Positions 1 to 8,007 are shown, counted from the stretch's first letter. The stretch is DNA of 16,408 bases from Acidianus hospitalis (GCA_003086435.1 QEFD01000050.1:1-16408); one strand, 5' to 3'. The notes: generated by a model from the sequence alone, not told the origin. Made by a program: numbers and translations.

Positions 1-703
1 TGGGTGATTTAGCAAATCTGGCTATATCTGGAGAAATTATTGTTCCTGCAATATATAGGCCAATTACCGAAGAAATTCCATATAGCAAATTAGTTTCATG
101 AGCAGGGGATGCTGAAAATACTGCAGGCATTCCTCCTTTTAATGCTAAAACTATTGCAATGCCTATTCCTATTAACCATATGTGAAATGGAATGGTAAAA
201 TAGCTTAGGAACGATAACATTCTATATCCTACATACGTCATTATTATCATTAATATGCCGCCCCATATCGATGCCATACCTACTGAGAAGAATGGGTTAT
301 TAGGAAATATTTCGCTCATAACTATACCGAATAACCAGGTTTCTACAGCGTACCAACCTATTCCAGTGGTTATTGTAATTAATAATAGTCCTGCAATTTT
401 TCCGCCCCATCTACCAAGAGGGAATCTCCACATAACATAAGTTGACAGACCACTGTAAGAGCCTACTGCAGCGATTAACGCTCCTAATATAGCTAATACT
501 ATTGTTCCAGAGATTACAGCCAATATTGCTTGAGAGAACGTTAGCTCGTAGCCTAGAGCACCTCCGGCCCAAATTACCGCTATAGCTCCGTATACTGAAG
601 AAAATACTAAAAAGATATTGTAGAATCCATATCTAGACTCTTTGGGAACTGGCCTAATAGAGTAATCATCGAATCTGGATTTTGTTTTCTCTTCTCCTGC
701 CAT
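1..703 (-). CDS. NCS1-family cytosine/purine-type permease, C-terminus cut by window edge
   Basis: The minus strand is open from an ATG at 703 to base 1, giving 234 codons with no stop, so this is the N-terminal half of a longer gene (NCS1 proteins are usually 400-500 residues). It would be an inner-membrane transporter for a nucleobase or related nitrogen heterocycle. Residues 12-24 (DDYSIRPVPKESR) match the cytoplasmic N-terminal signature of CodB-like cytosine permeases. They are followed by hydrophobic helices and by SGLSTYVMWRFPLGRWGG (residues 84-101), a typical NCS1 segment. Residues 223-234 (SPDIARFAKSP region) match the conserved TM6-TM7 loop 'PDxxRF'. In the third helix, GWYAVETW (116-123) has Glu121 where Mhp1-type transporters carry a substrate-binding Gln. 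It lies downstream of the Lrp regulator on the same strand, with 168 bases between and its own likely promoter. The family is certain; the substrate is not. Confidence 0.88.
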   Translation of the reverse strand, partial: MAGEEKTKSRFDDYSIRPVPKESRYGFYNIFLVFSSVYGAIAVIWAGGALGYELTFSQAILAVISGTIVLAILGALIAAVGSYSGLSTYVMWRFPLGRWGGKIAGLLLITITTGIGWYAVETWLFGIVMSEIFPNNPFFSVGMASIWGGILMIIMTYVGYRMLSFLSYFTIPFHIWLIGIGIAIVLALKGGMPAVFSASPAHETNLLYGISSVIGLYIAGTIISPDIARFAKSP

Positions 704-871
704 ATATCCTAAAGTATAAATTTAGAATAAAAGTATTTTATAGTTTGAAGAAGATTTTAGGTAAACACAATGAACTATAACTTAGCATTGTCAACCTTCT
801 TTTGTAATCTTTATATGGTTTAAAGGATTATAACATCAATACCCTATAGACTATGCAAATTAGAGAAAAGC
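704..871 (-). promoter_or_regulatory. Intergenic region lrp to NCS1 permease with likely permease promoter
   Basis: This 168-base gap separates two minus-strand genes. Read on the minus strand, CTTTTATT (plus 726-733) is centred about 27 bases before the permease ATG, a normal archaeal TATA position for a leaderless transcript. An AGGAT (706-710) just before the ATG could instead act as a Shine-Dalgarno. An imperfectly explained inverted repeat, ACAATG (767-772) and CATTGT (786-791) with a 13-base spacer, sits further upstream. I see no credible small gene here. Confidence 0.4.
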
Positions 872-1354
872 TTATATAGAAGAAATTAGGACTGATTTTC
901 CCCATGCCTTGTATGTCTTTACGGCTAAATTTAGTCTATAATCAACAACTGCCTTGTCATTTATTATCTTAAGTGCTTCTTCCTTTAGGCTAGAGGCGTC
1001 TTTATGGAATATTCTTATAAGAAGATCCCAATCTCCCATGTATTCTGTTACTTCATAAACTAGCTCATTGTCCAATAGTCTACGCAAGAAATCGTTTCTC
1101 ATGTTCAGATCATTTCTCAATTTGACTAGGATATCAGCATATGGGATATTAAGATTCTGTAATATTACTACTCCAACAATTTTTAATATCCCACTATTTT
1201 GTAGTCTTATTCTTCTAACTCTAACGCTAGTCTTGGATAGTCCTATTAACTTTCCTATTTTCGCATCTGAGATATTTGCGTCCTCATTAAGTATTTTTAG
1301 TATTCTAATATCTTTATCATCTAGCTTATTACCAAATACCTCTTCCCATACCAT
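872..1354 (-). CDS. Lrp/AsnC-family transcriptional regulator
   Basis: A 160-residue protein of the usual Lrp/AsnC length, expected to be a DNA-binding regulator responding to an amino acid or similar small molecule. Residues 11-58 (starting LDDKDIRILKIL) form the N-terminal winged helix-turn-helix, with the recognition helix in IGLSKTSVRVRRIRL (37-51). Residues about 72-153 fit the RAM/AsnC ligand-binding and oligomerisation domain, including GDWDLLIRIF (107-116), which matches the family's 'GDYDlll' strand. The ATG is preferred because no alternative start codon lies between it and the HTH. A TATA-like TGATAAATAA (plus 1378-1387) is about 28 bases upstream. It is divergent from hyuA and upstream of the NCS1 permease, so it is the obvious candidate for local control. 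A palindromic GCTTTATAAGC between its TATA and ATG could serve autoregulation. The effector is unknown. Confidence 0.9.
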   Translation of the reverse strand: MVWEEVFGNKLDDKDIRILKILNEDANISDAKIGKLIGLSKTSVRVRRIRLQNSGILKIVGVVILQNLNIPYADILVKLRNDLNMRNDFLRRLLDNELVYEVTEYMGDWDLLIRIFHKDASSLKEEALKIINDKAVVDYRLNLAVKTYKAWGKSVLISSI

Positions 1355-1537
1355 TTTATGCTTTATAAGCAGAACTATTATTTATCATTTTCTTTTGACA
1401 TACAATGTTTGTAGTCCATTAGAATTCTTTATAGCATAATAACTAGTCCTTAGGTAAGCAAAAATTTTCCAATAGACTATCCATGACGTAGAAATTAAAA
1501 ACTTAATACTTATATTCATTCAATCACTAGTATTTGC
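1355..1537. promoter_or_regulatory. Divergent lrp / hyuA promoter region
   Basis: The 183-base spacer contains two back-to-back promoters. For hyuA the best TATA is TTATATT (1510-1516), centred 25 bases before the GTG, so the transcript should be leaderless. For lrp the best TATA is at 1378-1387 (minus strand). Between them lie two symmetric elements: GCTTTATAAGC (1360-1370), and TACAA-TGT-TTGTA (1401-1413), whose half-sites (TTGTA/TACAA) are those of archaeal Lrp-type operators but in inverted order. Control by the adjacent regulator is an inference. Confidence 0.5.
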
Positions 1538-3574
1538 GTGAGAATTGGAATAGACATTGGAGGAGCATTCACTGATGTAGTAGTTTTTGACGAAAATTCT
1601 GGAGACTTATTATGGACTAAAGTAGAAACTACGCCAGACGACCCTTCAGTAGGAGTTATCAAAGGTGTGGAAAGTTTAAACCTTGATCTAAAAAATGCGG
1701 ATTTAATCATACATGGGCAGACATTGGCTATTAATACAATAATAGAGAGAAAGGGTGCAAAGATAGGCTTAATTACAACTAAAGGATTTAGAGATATTCT
1801 AGAAATTCAGCGAGCTAATAGGCGTGACATGTATAATTTTAGATATAAAAAACCTGAACCATTTGTACCGAGGTATTTAAGGTTAGAAATAAGTGAGAGG
1901 ATTAAGTCTAATGGCGAAATTCTAAGACCAATAAATGAGGAAGAAGTAAACGCTGTTGTCCAAAAGCTATTGGAAATGAAAGTGTCTTCGATAGCTGTAA
2001 GTTTAATTAACTCATATATTAATCCAATTCATGAAAAGAAAGTATACGAGTTAATTAAAAAAATTGATGACAAGGTATTCGTTACTTTATCTAGTGACAT
2101 TACGAGAGAATGGAAAGAATATGAGCGAACTAATACTGCAGTACTGAACGCCTATATTATGCCAAAAATTCATGAATACTTAGATAAAATAGAAAGAGAG
2201 TTTAGAAATAGAGGATTTAAAGGAAACTTATTTGCAATGTTATCTAATGGAGGAACAAGCACATTCGAATTTGCTAAAAAATATCCAATTTATACATTAG
2301 AGTCCGGTCCAGTTGCAGGCATAGTTGGAGCAATAAAGATAGGCGAGGTAATGGGTATAAAAGACATTATTACATTTGATGGCGGTAGTACAACTACTAA
2401 AGCGAGTTTAGTGTTTAATTCGGAACCAAATATTACTACTGAGTATTATATAAATAGAAATAGATACAGTCCAGGATATCCGGTTAAAGTACCTACTGTA
2501 GATATAATTGAAACAGGCAATGGAGGTACTAGTATAGCTTGGATCGATGAGACCAATAACCTTAATGTTGGTCCAAAAGCAGCTGGATCTATGCCAGGGC
2601 CTGCGGCCTATGGAAGAGGAGGAAAAGATCCTACATTAACAGATGCTTACATAATATGCGGATTATTAAATCCAGAAGAATTACTGGGTGGTAAAATCAA
2701 AGTTAATAGAAAACTTGCTGAAGAAGCCATAAGTAAAATTGCTAATTATTATATAATTCCAATAGAAGAAGCTGCGTATGGAATTATAAAAATTGCTAAT
2801 TATAATGCATCAAACGTAATAAGACTTATCTCAGTACAGAGGGGTTACGATCCCAGAGACTTTACATTATTTGCTTACGGGGGTTCAGGTCCAATGTTTG
2901 CTCCGTTTGTTGCAAAAGAATTAGAGATAAGGAAAATCGTAATACCTTATATCCCTGCTGGGGTATTTTCGGCTTGGGGTATGTTAGCTACTGATATTAG
3001 GCACGATTTAGTTATGAGTTTTCCAATAAGGATTGATAAGGAGGATTCTATTAAAATAATAAATGATAAATTCTATGAATTGGAAAATAGGGTCAAAAGT
3101 ACCTTAGCGTCTGAGGGATTTAATGAAATAATAATAGTAAGATATGCCGAAATGAGGTATTACGGTCAAGAGCACACAGTTAAAGTACCAATAATGGGCG
3201 GGGTAATTAGAGATGTAGAAATTGAAGAAATAAAGAGAAGATTTAACGAAATTCATAAGGCTATTTATTCCTTTACTTTAGATAGTCCGATCGAAATAGT
3301 CAACTTCCATGTATCTGGTATAGCTAAGTTAAATAAATTACCAATAATTAAAATTAATAAAGAGAACAGGCAAATTGATAAAGCATTTAAAGGAATAAGA
3401 AAGACGTATCTTGGAAAATACGACGAATGGCCAGTTTATGACAAGGAATTATTGCCACTTAATTACGAAATTCAAGGCCCAGCAATAATTGAAGATGATA
3501 CGTCTACTGCTATAATACTAAATGACCAGAAAGGAGTTCTTGACGAATACGGTAATTTAATCATAACGTGGTGA
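1538..3574 (+). CDS. hyuA: Hydantoinase/oxoprolinase-family subunit A (HyuA, ATP-dependent)
   Basis: A 678-residue protein matching hydantoinase A/5-oxoprolinase N-terminal-type subunits, which bind and hydrolyse ATP to activate a cyclic amide for ring opening (or, in relatives, carboxylation of ketones). The ASKHA-like nucleotide fold is visible. Phosphate-1 loop: GIDIGGAFTD (4-13). HGQTLAINT (59-67) corresponds to the family HGTTxATN segment. Phosphate-2 region: DGGSTTTKAS (281-290), of the 'GGTTAKAS' subtype. Then VDIIETGNGGTSIAW (321-335), PGPAAYGRGG (353-362) and FAYGGSGP (445-452). The GTG start gives the family's exact N-terminus and lies 25 bases from a TATA box. Its 3' end runs into hyuB, so the two are co-transcribed and presumably form a complex. 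Acetone carboxylase is unlikely because no small third subunit follows. The substrate is unknown: hydantoins, N-methylhydantoin, 5-oxoproline or another lactam are all possible. Confidence 0.92.
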   Translation: MRIGIDIGGAFTDVVVFDENSGDLLWTKVETTPDDPSVGVIKGVESLNLDLKNADLIIHGQTLAINTIIERKGAKIGLITTKGFRDILEIQRANRRDMYNFRYKKPEPFVPRYLRLEISERIKSNGEILRPINEEEVNAVVQKLLEMKVSSIAVSLINSYINPIHEKKVYELIKKIDDKVFVTLSSDITREWKEYERTNTAVLNAYIMPKIHEYLDKIEREFRNRGFKGNLFAMLSNGGTSTFEFAKKYPIYTLESGPVAGIVGAIKIGEVMGIKDIITFDGGSTTTKASLVFNSEPNITTEYYINRNRYSPGYPVKVPTVDIIETGNGGTSIAWIDETNNLNVGPKAAGSMPGPAAYGRGGKDPTLTDAYIICGLLNPEELLGGKIKVNRKLAEEAISKIANYYIIPIEEAAYGIIKIANYNASNVIRLISVQRGYDPRDFTLFAYGGSGPMFAPFVAKELEIRKIVIPYIPAGVFSAWGMLATDIRHDLVMSFPIRIDKEDSIKIINDKFYELENRVKSTLASEGFNEIIIVRYAEMRYYGQEHTVKVPIMGGVIRDVEIEEIKRRFNEIHKAIYSFTLDSPIEIVNFHVSGIAKLNKLPIIKINKENRQIDKAFKGIRKTYLGKYDEWPVYDKELLPLNYEIQGPAIIEDDTSTAIILNDQKGVLDEYGNLIITW

Positions 3575-3575
3575 T
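3570..3575 (+). promoter_or_regulatory. Shine-Dalgarno deciding the hyuB start
   Basis: GGTGAT overlaps the hyuA stop codon (TGA, 3572-3574) and ends 4 bases before ATG 3580. It is the expected complement of the archaeal 16S 3' end and supports ATG 3580 over the in-frame GTGs at 3568 and 3571, which overlap or precede it. This suggests coupled translation of hyuA and hyuB. Confidence 0.7.
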
Positions 3576-3579
3576 ACGT

Positions 3580-5277
3580 ATGGTAGACATATTTACATTA
3601 GAAATAATCAAAAATGGACTAATTGCTGCTTCGGAAGAAATGTTTTACGCATTCCAAAGAACCGCTAAAAGTCCCGTAATTTACGAAGTATTAGATTATG
3701 CAGTAGGGATAACTGATTACAAAGGAAGAGGCTTAGTAGCTCAGTCTCCTGGAGTTCCTGGCTTCTCGGGTGTTCTAGATTTTACAATAAGGGAAGTACT
3801 GAATAAATGGAAGAATGAATTAAACCCTGGAGATATAATAGCAACTAATATACCATATTCTGGTGGTACGCATTTAAACGACGTAGCGTTGGTAATGCCA
3901 GTTTTTTATAAAGACGAGTTACTTGGTTTCATTGTAAATAAAGGACATTGGAGTGAAATAGGAGGCATGCATTTCGGTAGTTGGACTTCTGACGCAAATG
4001 AAATTTTCCAAGAGGGATTACAGCTTCCCAGTATTAAAATATATATAGAGGATCGCCCTAATCGAGACGTAATAGATATCATTAAAGCTAACTCTAGATT
4101 ACCAGAAGCAACTTTAGGTGATATGGAAGCTCAGATAGGTTCTATGAAAGTTGCAAAAAAGAGGATTGACGAGTTAGTAAGAAAATACGGAATTGAAGCA
4201 ATAAAAGAGGCTATGGAAAAATTGATAGAAGATGGTGAAAAATTAAGCAAACTAAGACTTAAAGAATTACCTAAAGGAACCTTTGAAGCAGAAGATTACA
4301 TTGACGACGACGGAATAAACGATAACCCAATTTACGTGAGGGTAAAGGTAACAATAACAGATAACGAGTTCATAGTCGACTTTACTGGAAGCTCTAACCA
4401 AGTAAATGGTTCAATAAACTCTCCTTTACCTGCTACAGTATCAGCAGTACGAGAGATTTATATGGCAGTTACAGATCCTCATGCTTTACCTAATGCTGGA
4501 TATTTTAAGCCTTTGAAAATTATAGCACCAGAAGGCAGTATATTTAATCCTAAAAAACCTGCTGCAACTTCAACCTATTGGGAATCAATGTCTTATGCTA
4601 CTGATTTAGTATGGAAAGCCCTGGCTCCGCGTGTTCCAGAAAAATTATCGGCTGGACATTTCTTATCAATATTAGCTACAATAATAGGTGGAATTGACGA
4701 CAGAACTGGAGAACCTTTTGCTATAGTTGAACCTCAACCTGGTGGCTGGGGAGCTAGCTATAATTCTGACGGTGAAAGTGCACTAGTAGCGAGTGGAGAT
4801 GGAGAAACATATATTGCTTCAGCCGAAGTTTATGAAAACAGAATGCCAATATTAGTAGATAGAATAGAATTAAACACGGAGGACGGCGTGGGACATGGTA
4901 AGTATCGTGGAGGATTTGGAATAATTAAAGACTATATTATCTTATGTAAAGAGGCATACTTTACAGTTTCAATAGGAAGATACAAATATACTCCTTGGGG
5001 TGTAAACGGAGGTATGAATGGACCTCCTAATTATTGTGTAGTATATAAGAAGGGAGAAAAACCTAGAATCATAAGAAAAGCCGCCGCATTAAAACTGGAG
5101 TACGGCGATAAAATAAGCTTACACAGTGCAGGTGGTGGGGGCTGGGGAAATCCTGCAGAGAGAGACCTTAATCTTATATTAAATGACATAATTAACGGGT
5201 ATATTTCCATAGATACTGCAGAAAAAGTATATAAATTGGACAAAAATTTACTAAAAGATATATATAAAAAGTTATAA
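3580..5277 (+). CDS. hyuB: Hydantoinase/oxoprolinase-family subunit B (HyuB)
   Basis: The partner of HyuA, 565 residues from the ATG chosen by the Shine-Dalgarno. The start MVDIFTLEIIKNGL matches the usual 'DPVTLEVIRNAL' N-terminus of HyuB proteins. Conserved blocks follow: GDIIATNIPYSGGTHLND (84-101), the GHWSEIGG block (122-129), EIFQEGLQLP (141-150), and a C-terminal glycine-rich AGGGGWGNPAERD that corresponds to the family 'GGGGYGDPxxR' end. In the second block the common 'HHADIGG' reads HWSEIGG, a subfamily-type variation of likely metal/active-site residues. In 5-oxoprolinase the A- and B-like parts are fused; here they are separate genes, as in bacterial and archaeal hydantoinases. HyuB is thought to carry the amide hydrolysis step using the intermediate phosphorylated by HyuA. 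The family call is secure and the substrate is undetermined. Confidence 0.92.
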   Translation: MVDIFTLEIIKNGLIAASEEMFYAFQRTAKSPVIYEVLDYAVGITDYKGRGLVAQSPGVPGFSGVLDFTIREVLNKWKNELNPGDIIATNIPYSGGTHLNDVALVMPVFYKDELLGFIVNKGHWSEIGGMHFGSWTSDANEIFQEGLQLPSIKIYIEDRPNRDVIDIIKANSRLPEATLGDMEAQIGSMKVAKKRIDELVRKYGIEAIKEAMEKLIEDGEKLSKLRLKELPKGTFEAEDYIDDDGINDNPIYVRVKVTITDNEFIVDFTGSSNQVNGSINSPLPATVSAVREIYMAVTDPHALPNAGYFKPLKIIAPEGSIFNPKKPAATSTYWESMSYATDLVWKALAPRVPEKLSAGHFLSILATIIGGIDDRTGEPFAIVEPQPGGWGASYNSDGESALVASGDGETYIASAEVYENRMPILVDRIELNTEDGVGHGKYRGGFGIIKDYIILCKEAYFTVSIGRYKYTPWGVNGGMNGPPNYCVVYKKGEKPRIIRKAAALKLEYGDKISLHSAGGGGWGNPAERDLNLILNDIINGYISIDTAEKVYKLDKNLLKDIYKKL

Positions 5278-5412
5278 AAGTCATTTTTCGTTAATATCAA
5301 TATATAAATCTTATAATTATCTGTTAATACTAACTATGTTAGAATAAAAAGTTTTTAAACGATATATTGGAAATCTTTATAAGCTGTTTTAAAAGCCTAA
5401 TATTGAGATAAG
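5278..5412 (+). promoter_or_regulatory. Intergenic region with APC permease promoter
   Basis: A T-rich stretch (CATTTTTCG, about 5282-5290) just after hyuB could end transcription. CTTTATAAG (5375-5383) is a strong archaeal TATA, centred 34 bases before ATG 5413, predicting a leader of about 8 bases. Other AT-rich candidates (5352-5360, 5387-5395) fit the spacing less well. A 13-base inverted repeat CTAAC-TAT-GTTAG (5330-5342) lies 32 bases upstream of the TATA and could be an operator. Confidence 0.45.
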
Positions 5413-7044
5413 ATGGTAGATACAAATAGGATTGGTAAAAATATGTTTCTAAGGGAATCCTCGGGACTGGTAAAAGAATTTGGATTAAAGGATATTGCAT
5501 CGCTTAATTTATCTAACCTACTTTTTGGAATTGGTTTAATATACATTATAAACGACGGATATCTTTTTCCTAATGGCTCAATGATATTAGGCACGGCTAT
5601 TATGGCGTTACTAGGAATCTTCCCAGCTATAGTTTACGGAATGCTGACTCATGCTGTAGGTAAAACATATAGCGACTACGTAACAGTAGCGAGAAGTTCA
5701 CATCCAGCATTAGGTACTGCTATAGCTATTTCTACCTTATTTTGGGCCTGGTTATGGGCTGCAACATTTGTTTACTTCTTTATTACTTACGCATTACCAA
5801 TAACGTTAACAGAAATAGGATACTTTTTAGGGATACCAAGTTTAATAAGTATATCAACTCAACTAACTACTACACCATATATTCTAGGTCTAGGAATATT
5901 AACGATAGTAGCGTTTATTTTTATAGCAGTAAGAAGTAATAAAGCTTTAATGAACATTGTAACAATATCTGTAGGCTTAGGTACGCTTGCTAATATTATA
6001 GTAATAATATCCCTACTTATGGTCTCTCATTCTCAGTTTGTTAATATTTTCAATTCCTACGCAGCTCATTTTGTTTCTAACACTAATTATTACTCATATA
6101 TTATCTCAGAAGCTCAAAAACTGGGTTATTCCTCTACTTCCTTTTCTTTCTATTGTACTCTAGGAATAGTTGGTCTTGCCGCATGGACTTTCCTATACGT
6201 TTCTGTCCAACAATACGTGGCTGCAGAAATTAAAGGAAGGACAAAAATAAGTCTTTACGGTACTCTAATACCGTTAGCCATATCTGGTATAGTATCAATT
6301 TTGACAATAGTTCTTTTTATAGATAAAGTTGGACTCACATTTATCAATAGCATCGACTATCTAGCAAATACTGACCCATCAGCCTATTCGTTACCTGTAT
6401 CTCCATCGTATTTCTATTTAGCTTCAATAATTGCTAATTATATTAATCCTGATTTATCTATATTAATTGGAATAGGTTTCATAACATGGAATTTCGCCCT
6501 AATACCGTTTAACTTTTTAATTGGCTCAAGAGTAGTATTGGCATTAAGCATGGACAGACTTTTACCAGGATTTTTCGGTGCAGTGAAGGAGGATTGGCAT
6601 ACACCATACGCCAGTCATATTATTAACGGATCGCTTATGATAGTTATGATTATAGTATATTCGACCGTAGGTAGCTCTTTACTCTCACTTAATGCAGTTT
6701 TTGGAAACGTGTTAGCATGGATAATAGAAGCATTAGTTTTCATATTTTTACCATTCCTACGTAAGTCTAATATGCTAATTGAAGGAACCATCATCGATAA
6801 GTGGAAAATAGGTAAGTTTCCAGTCTTCTCTATCGCTAGCATAGGATGGCTAGCAACTTTAGGTCTAATAGCTTACTTATACTTAACCAATGCAAGTTTC
6901 GGAGTTAACGGAATACCTTCACTAGTTACAGTATCCTTAGTTACAGTAGGTGGTGCAATATACTATTTCCTTGCTAAGTTAATAAGACAGTATAGAGATA
7001 ATATTGATTTAACCCTCTTATTCAAAGAAATTCCTCCAGACTAG
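5413..7044 (+). CDS. APC-superfamily amino-acid-type permease
   Basis: A 543-residue, very hydrophobic protein with about 12 predicted membrane helices, expected in the cytoplasmic membrane as a secondary transporter. The first helix region (FGLKDIASLNLSNLLFGIGL, residues about 23-42) resembles the opening of APC-family permeases. Later GSRVVLALSMDRLLPGFFG, followed by TPYASHIINGSL, matches the APC signature 'R..ya.a.Dg.lP..f......tP' between TM8 and TM9. A long hydrophilic loop rich in Ser, Asn and Tyr (about residues 205-245) probably faces outside. It is the first gene of a two-gene operon with the ureohydrolase, suggesting that it imports that enzyme's substrate or exports a product. The substrate could be an amino acid, a polyamine or a guanidino compound; the sequence does not decide. 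Confidence 0.82.
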   Translation: MVDTNRIGKNMFLRESSGLVKEFGLKDIASLNLSNLLFGIGLIYIINDGYLFPNGSMILGTAIMALLGIFPAIVYGMLTHAVGKTYSDYVTVARSSHPALGTAIAISTLFWAWLWAATFVYFFITYALPITLTEIGYFLGIPSLISISTQLTTTPYILGLGILTIVAFIFIAVRSNKALMNIVTISVGLGTLANIIVIISLLMVSHSQFVNIFNSYAAHFVSNTNYYSYIISEAQKLGYSSTSFSFYCTLGIVGLAAWTFLYVSVQQYVAAEIKGRTKISLYGTLIPLAISGIVSILTIVLFIDKVGLTFINSIDYLANTDPSAYSLPVSPSYFYLASIIANYINPDLSILIGIGFITWNFALIPFNFLIGSRVVLALSMDRLLPGFFGAVKEDWHTPYASHIINGSLMIVMIIVYSTVGSSLLSLNAVFGNVLAWIIEALVFIFLPFLRKSNMLIEGTIIDKWKIGKFPVFSIASIGWLATLGLIAYLYLTNASFGVNGIPSLVTVSLVTVGGAIYYFLAKLIRQYRDNIDLTLLFKEIPPD

Positions 7045-7053
7045 TGAGATATA

Positions 7054-8007
7054 ATGAGTATTCAATACTTACCTAAATCTGGATTATACGTGTCGACTGG
7101 CTTAAACACTTATGCAAGATTAGAATACACTAAAGACGTTAGTGATGCTAACATTGCAATAATTGGAGTACCATGGGATGACCTAGCGACAAGTAGACCC
7201 GGAGCTAGATATGGCCCACTAGGCATTAGGAATGCCAGTAGTTTCATATTACCAAATAGGAAATATAACTATGTACTTGATATTAATCCTTTTGAAGTAA
7301 CAAAAATAGTGGATTACGGAGACGTTGAAGTGCATGCAGGATACATAGAAGACATGTTTAATGAGGTTGAAAAAGAAGTAAAAGAAATGTTAAAGAAAAA
7401 TTCTAGCGTAATTCCTGTTGTTTTAGGAGGAGATCATTCAATCTCATTGCCGATAATTAGGGGTTTAAGTTCCAAGTACAAGAAAGTAGCAGTAATTCAT
7501 GTAGATGCCCATCATGATAGTTTAGATATCCTATACGGTAAAAAATATGATCACGGAACGATATTTAGGAGAGGCGTAGAAGAAGGCGTAATAATTGGAG
7601 AATCTTCAGTGCATTACGGTGTTAGAGTTTTTTCAAGTAAAGAAGATATGGAAAGCGTGAGGGCACTAGGTTATGACTTATTAACCATGAAGATAATAGA
7701 TGAAGAAGGTCTATCTAAAACTGTAGAACAGCTGAAAAGAAAGGTAGGAGACCAGCCAGTTTATTTATCAATAGATATAGACGTGATGGATCCAGCATAT
7801 GCACCAGGGACTGGTTACCCAGATCCAGGAGGATTAACAAGTAGAGAGATTCTAGAATTTGTAAGAAAATTATATGGATTAAATATTATAGGTATGGATG
7901 TAGTTGAAGTTTCACCTCCATACGATGTAGCAGAGATAACGTCAACTTTAGCAGCATCAATAGTTTTTGAGGGACTTAGCATAATATCTAAAAACTTAAA
8001 GAAATAA
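7054..8007 (+). CDS. Ureohydrolase (agmatinase/arginase/formiminoglutamase family)
   Basis: A 317-residue cytosolic hydrolase, the usual family length, expected to release urea (or formamide) from a guanidino or formimino substrate using a dimanganese centre. All metal ligands are present: GGDHS (His128), HVDAHHD (Asp151, His153, Asp155) and SIDIDVMDP (Asp241, Asp243). The loop PGTGYPDPGGLTSRE (251-265) and the DVVEVSPPYD segment (282-291) are of the agmatinase/guanidinobutyrase type rather than classical arginase. It starts 9 bases after the permease stop, preceded by GTGAG (7044-7048), so it is translated from the same mRNA. Agmatinase itself is one possibility. Placement among hydantoin-type genes rather than polyamine genes makes guanidinobutyrate, another guanidino acid or formiminoglutamate reasonable alternatives. 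Its 3' end overlaps the converging DUF917 gene by 12 bases. Confidence 0.9.
   Translation: MSIQYLPKSGLYVSTGLNTYARLEYTKDVSDANIAIIGVPWDDLATSRPGARYGPLGIRNASSFILPNRKYNYVLDINPFEVTKIVDYGDVEVHAGYIEDMFNEVEKEVKEMLKKNSSVIPVVLGGDHSISLPIIRGLSSKYKKVAVIHVDAHHDSLDILYGKKYDHGTIFRRGVEEGVIIGESSVHYGVRVFSSKEDMESVRALGYDLLTMKIIDEEGLSKTVEQLKRKVGDQPVYLSIDIDVMDPAYAPGTGYPDPGGLTSREILEFVRKLYGLNIIGMDVVEVSPPYDVAEITSTLAASIVFEGLSIISKNLKK

Noticed and set aside
770..823. Short open frame beginning ATGAACTATAAC in the lrp-NCS1 spacer
   Set aside because: Only 17 codons, with no ribosome binding site and no recognisable peptide.
1068..1439. 123-codon open frame on the plus strand across lrp
   Set aside because: It is antisense to the clear Lrp/AsnC gene, has a low-complexity Ser/Leu/Ile composition and no recognisable domain.
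3568..3579. Upstream GTG start for HyuB
   Set aside because: The GGTGAT Shine-Dalgarno lies over these codons, and ATG 3580 gives the conserved family N-terminus.
1538..5277. HyuAB as acetone or acetophenone carboxylase
   Set aside because: The small additional subunit genes expected for those enzymes are absent, and the context is nitrogen-ring hydrolysis; the possibility is not fully excluded.
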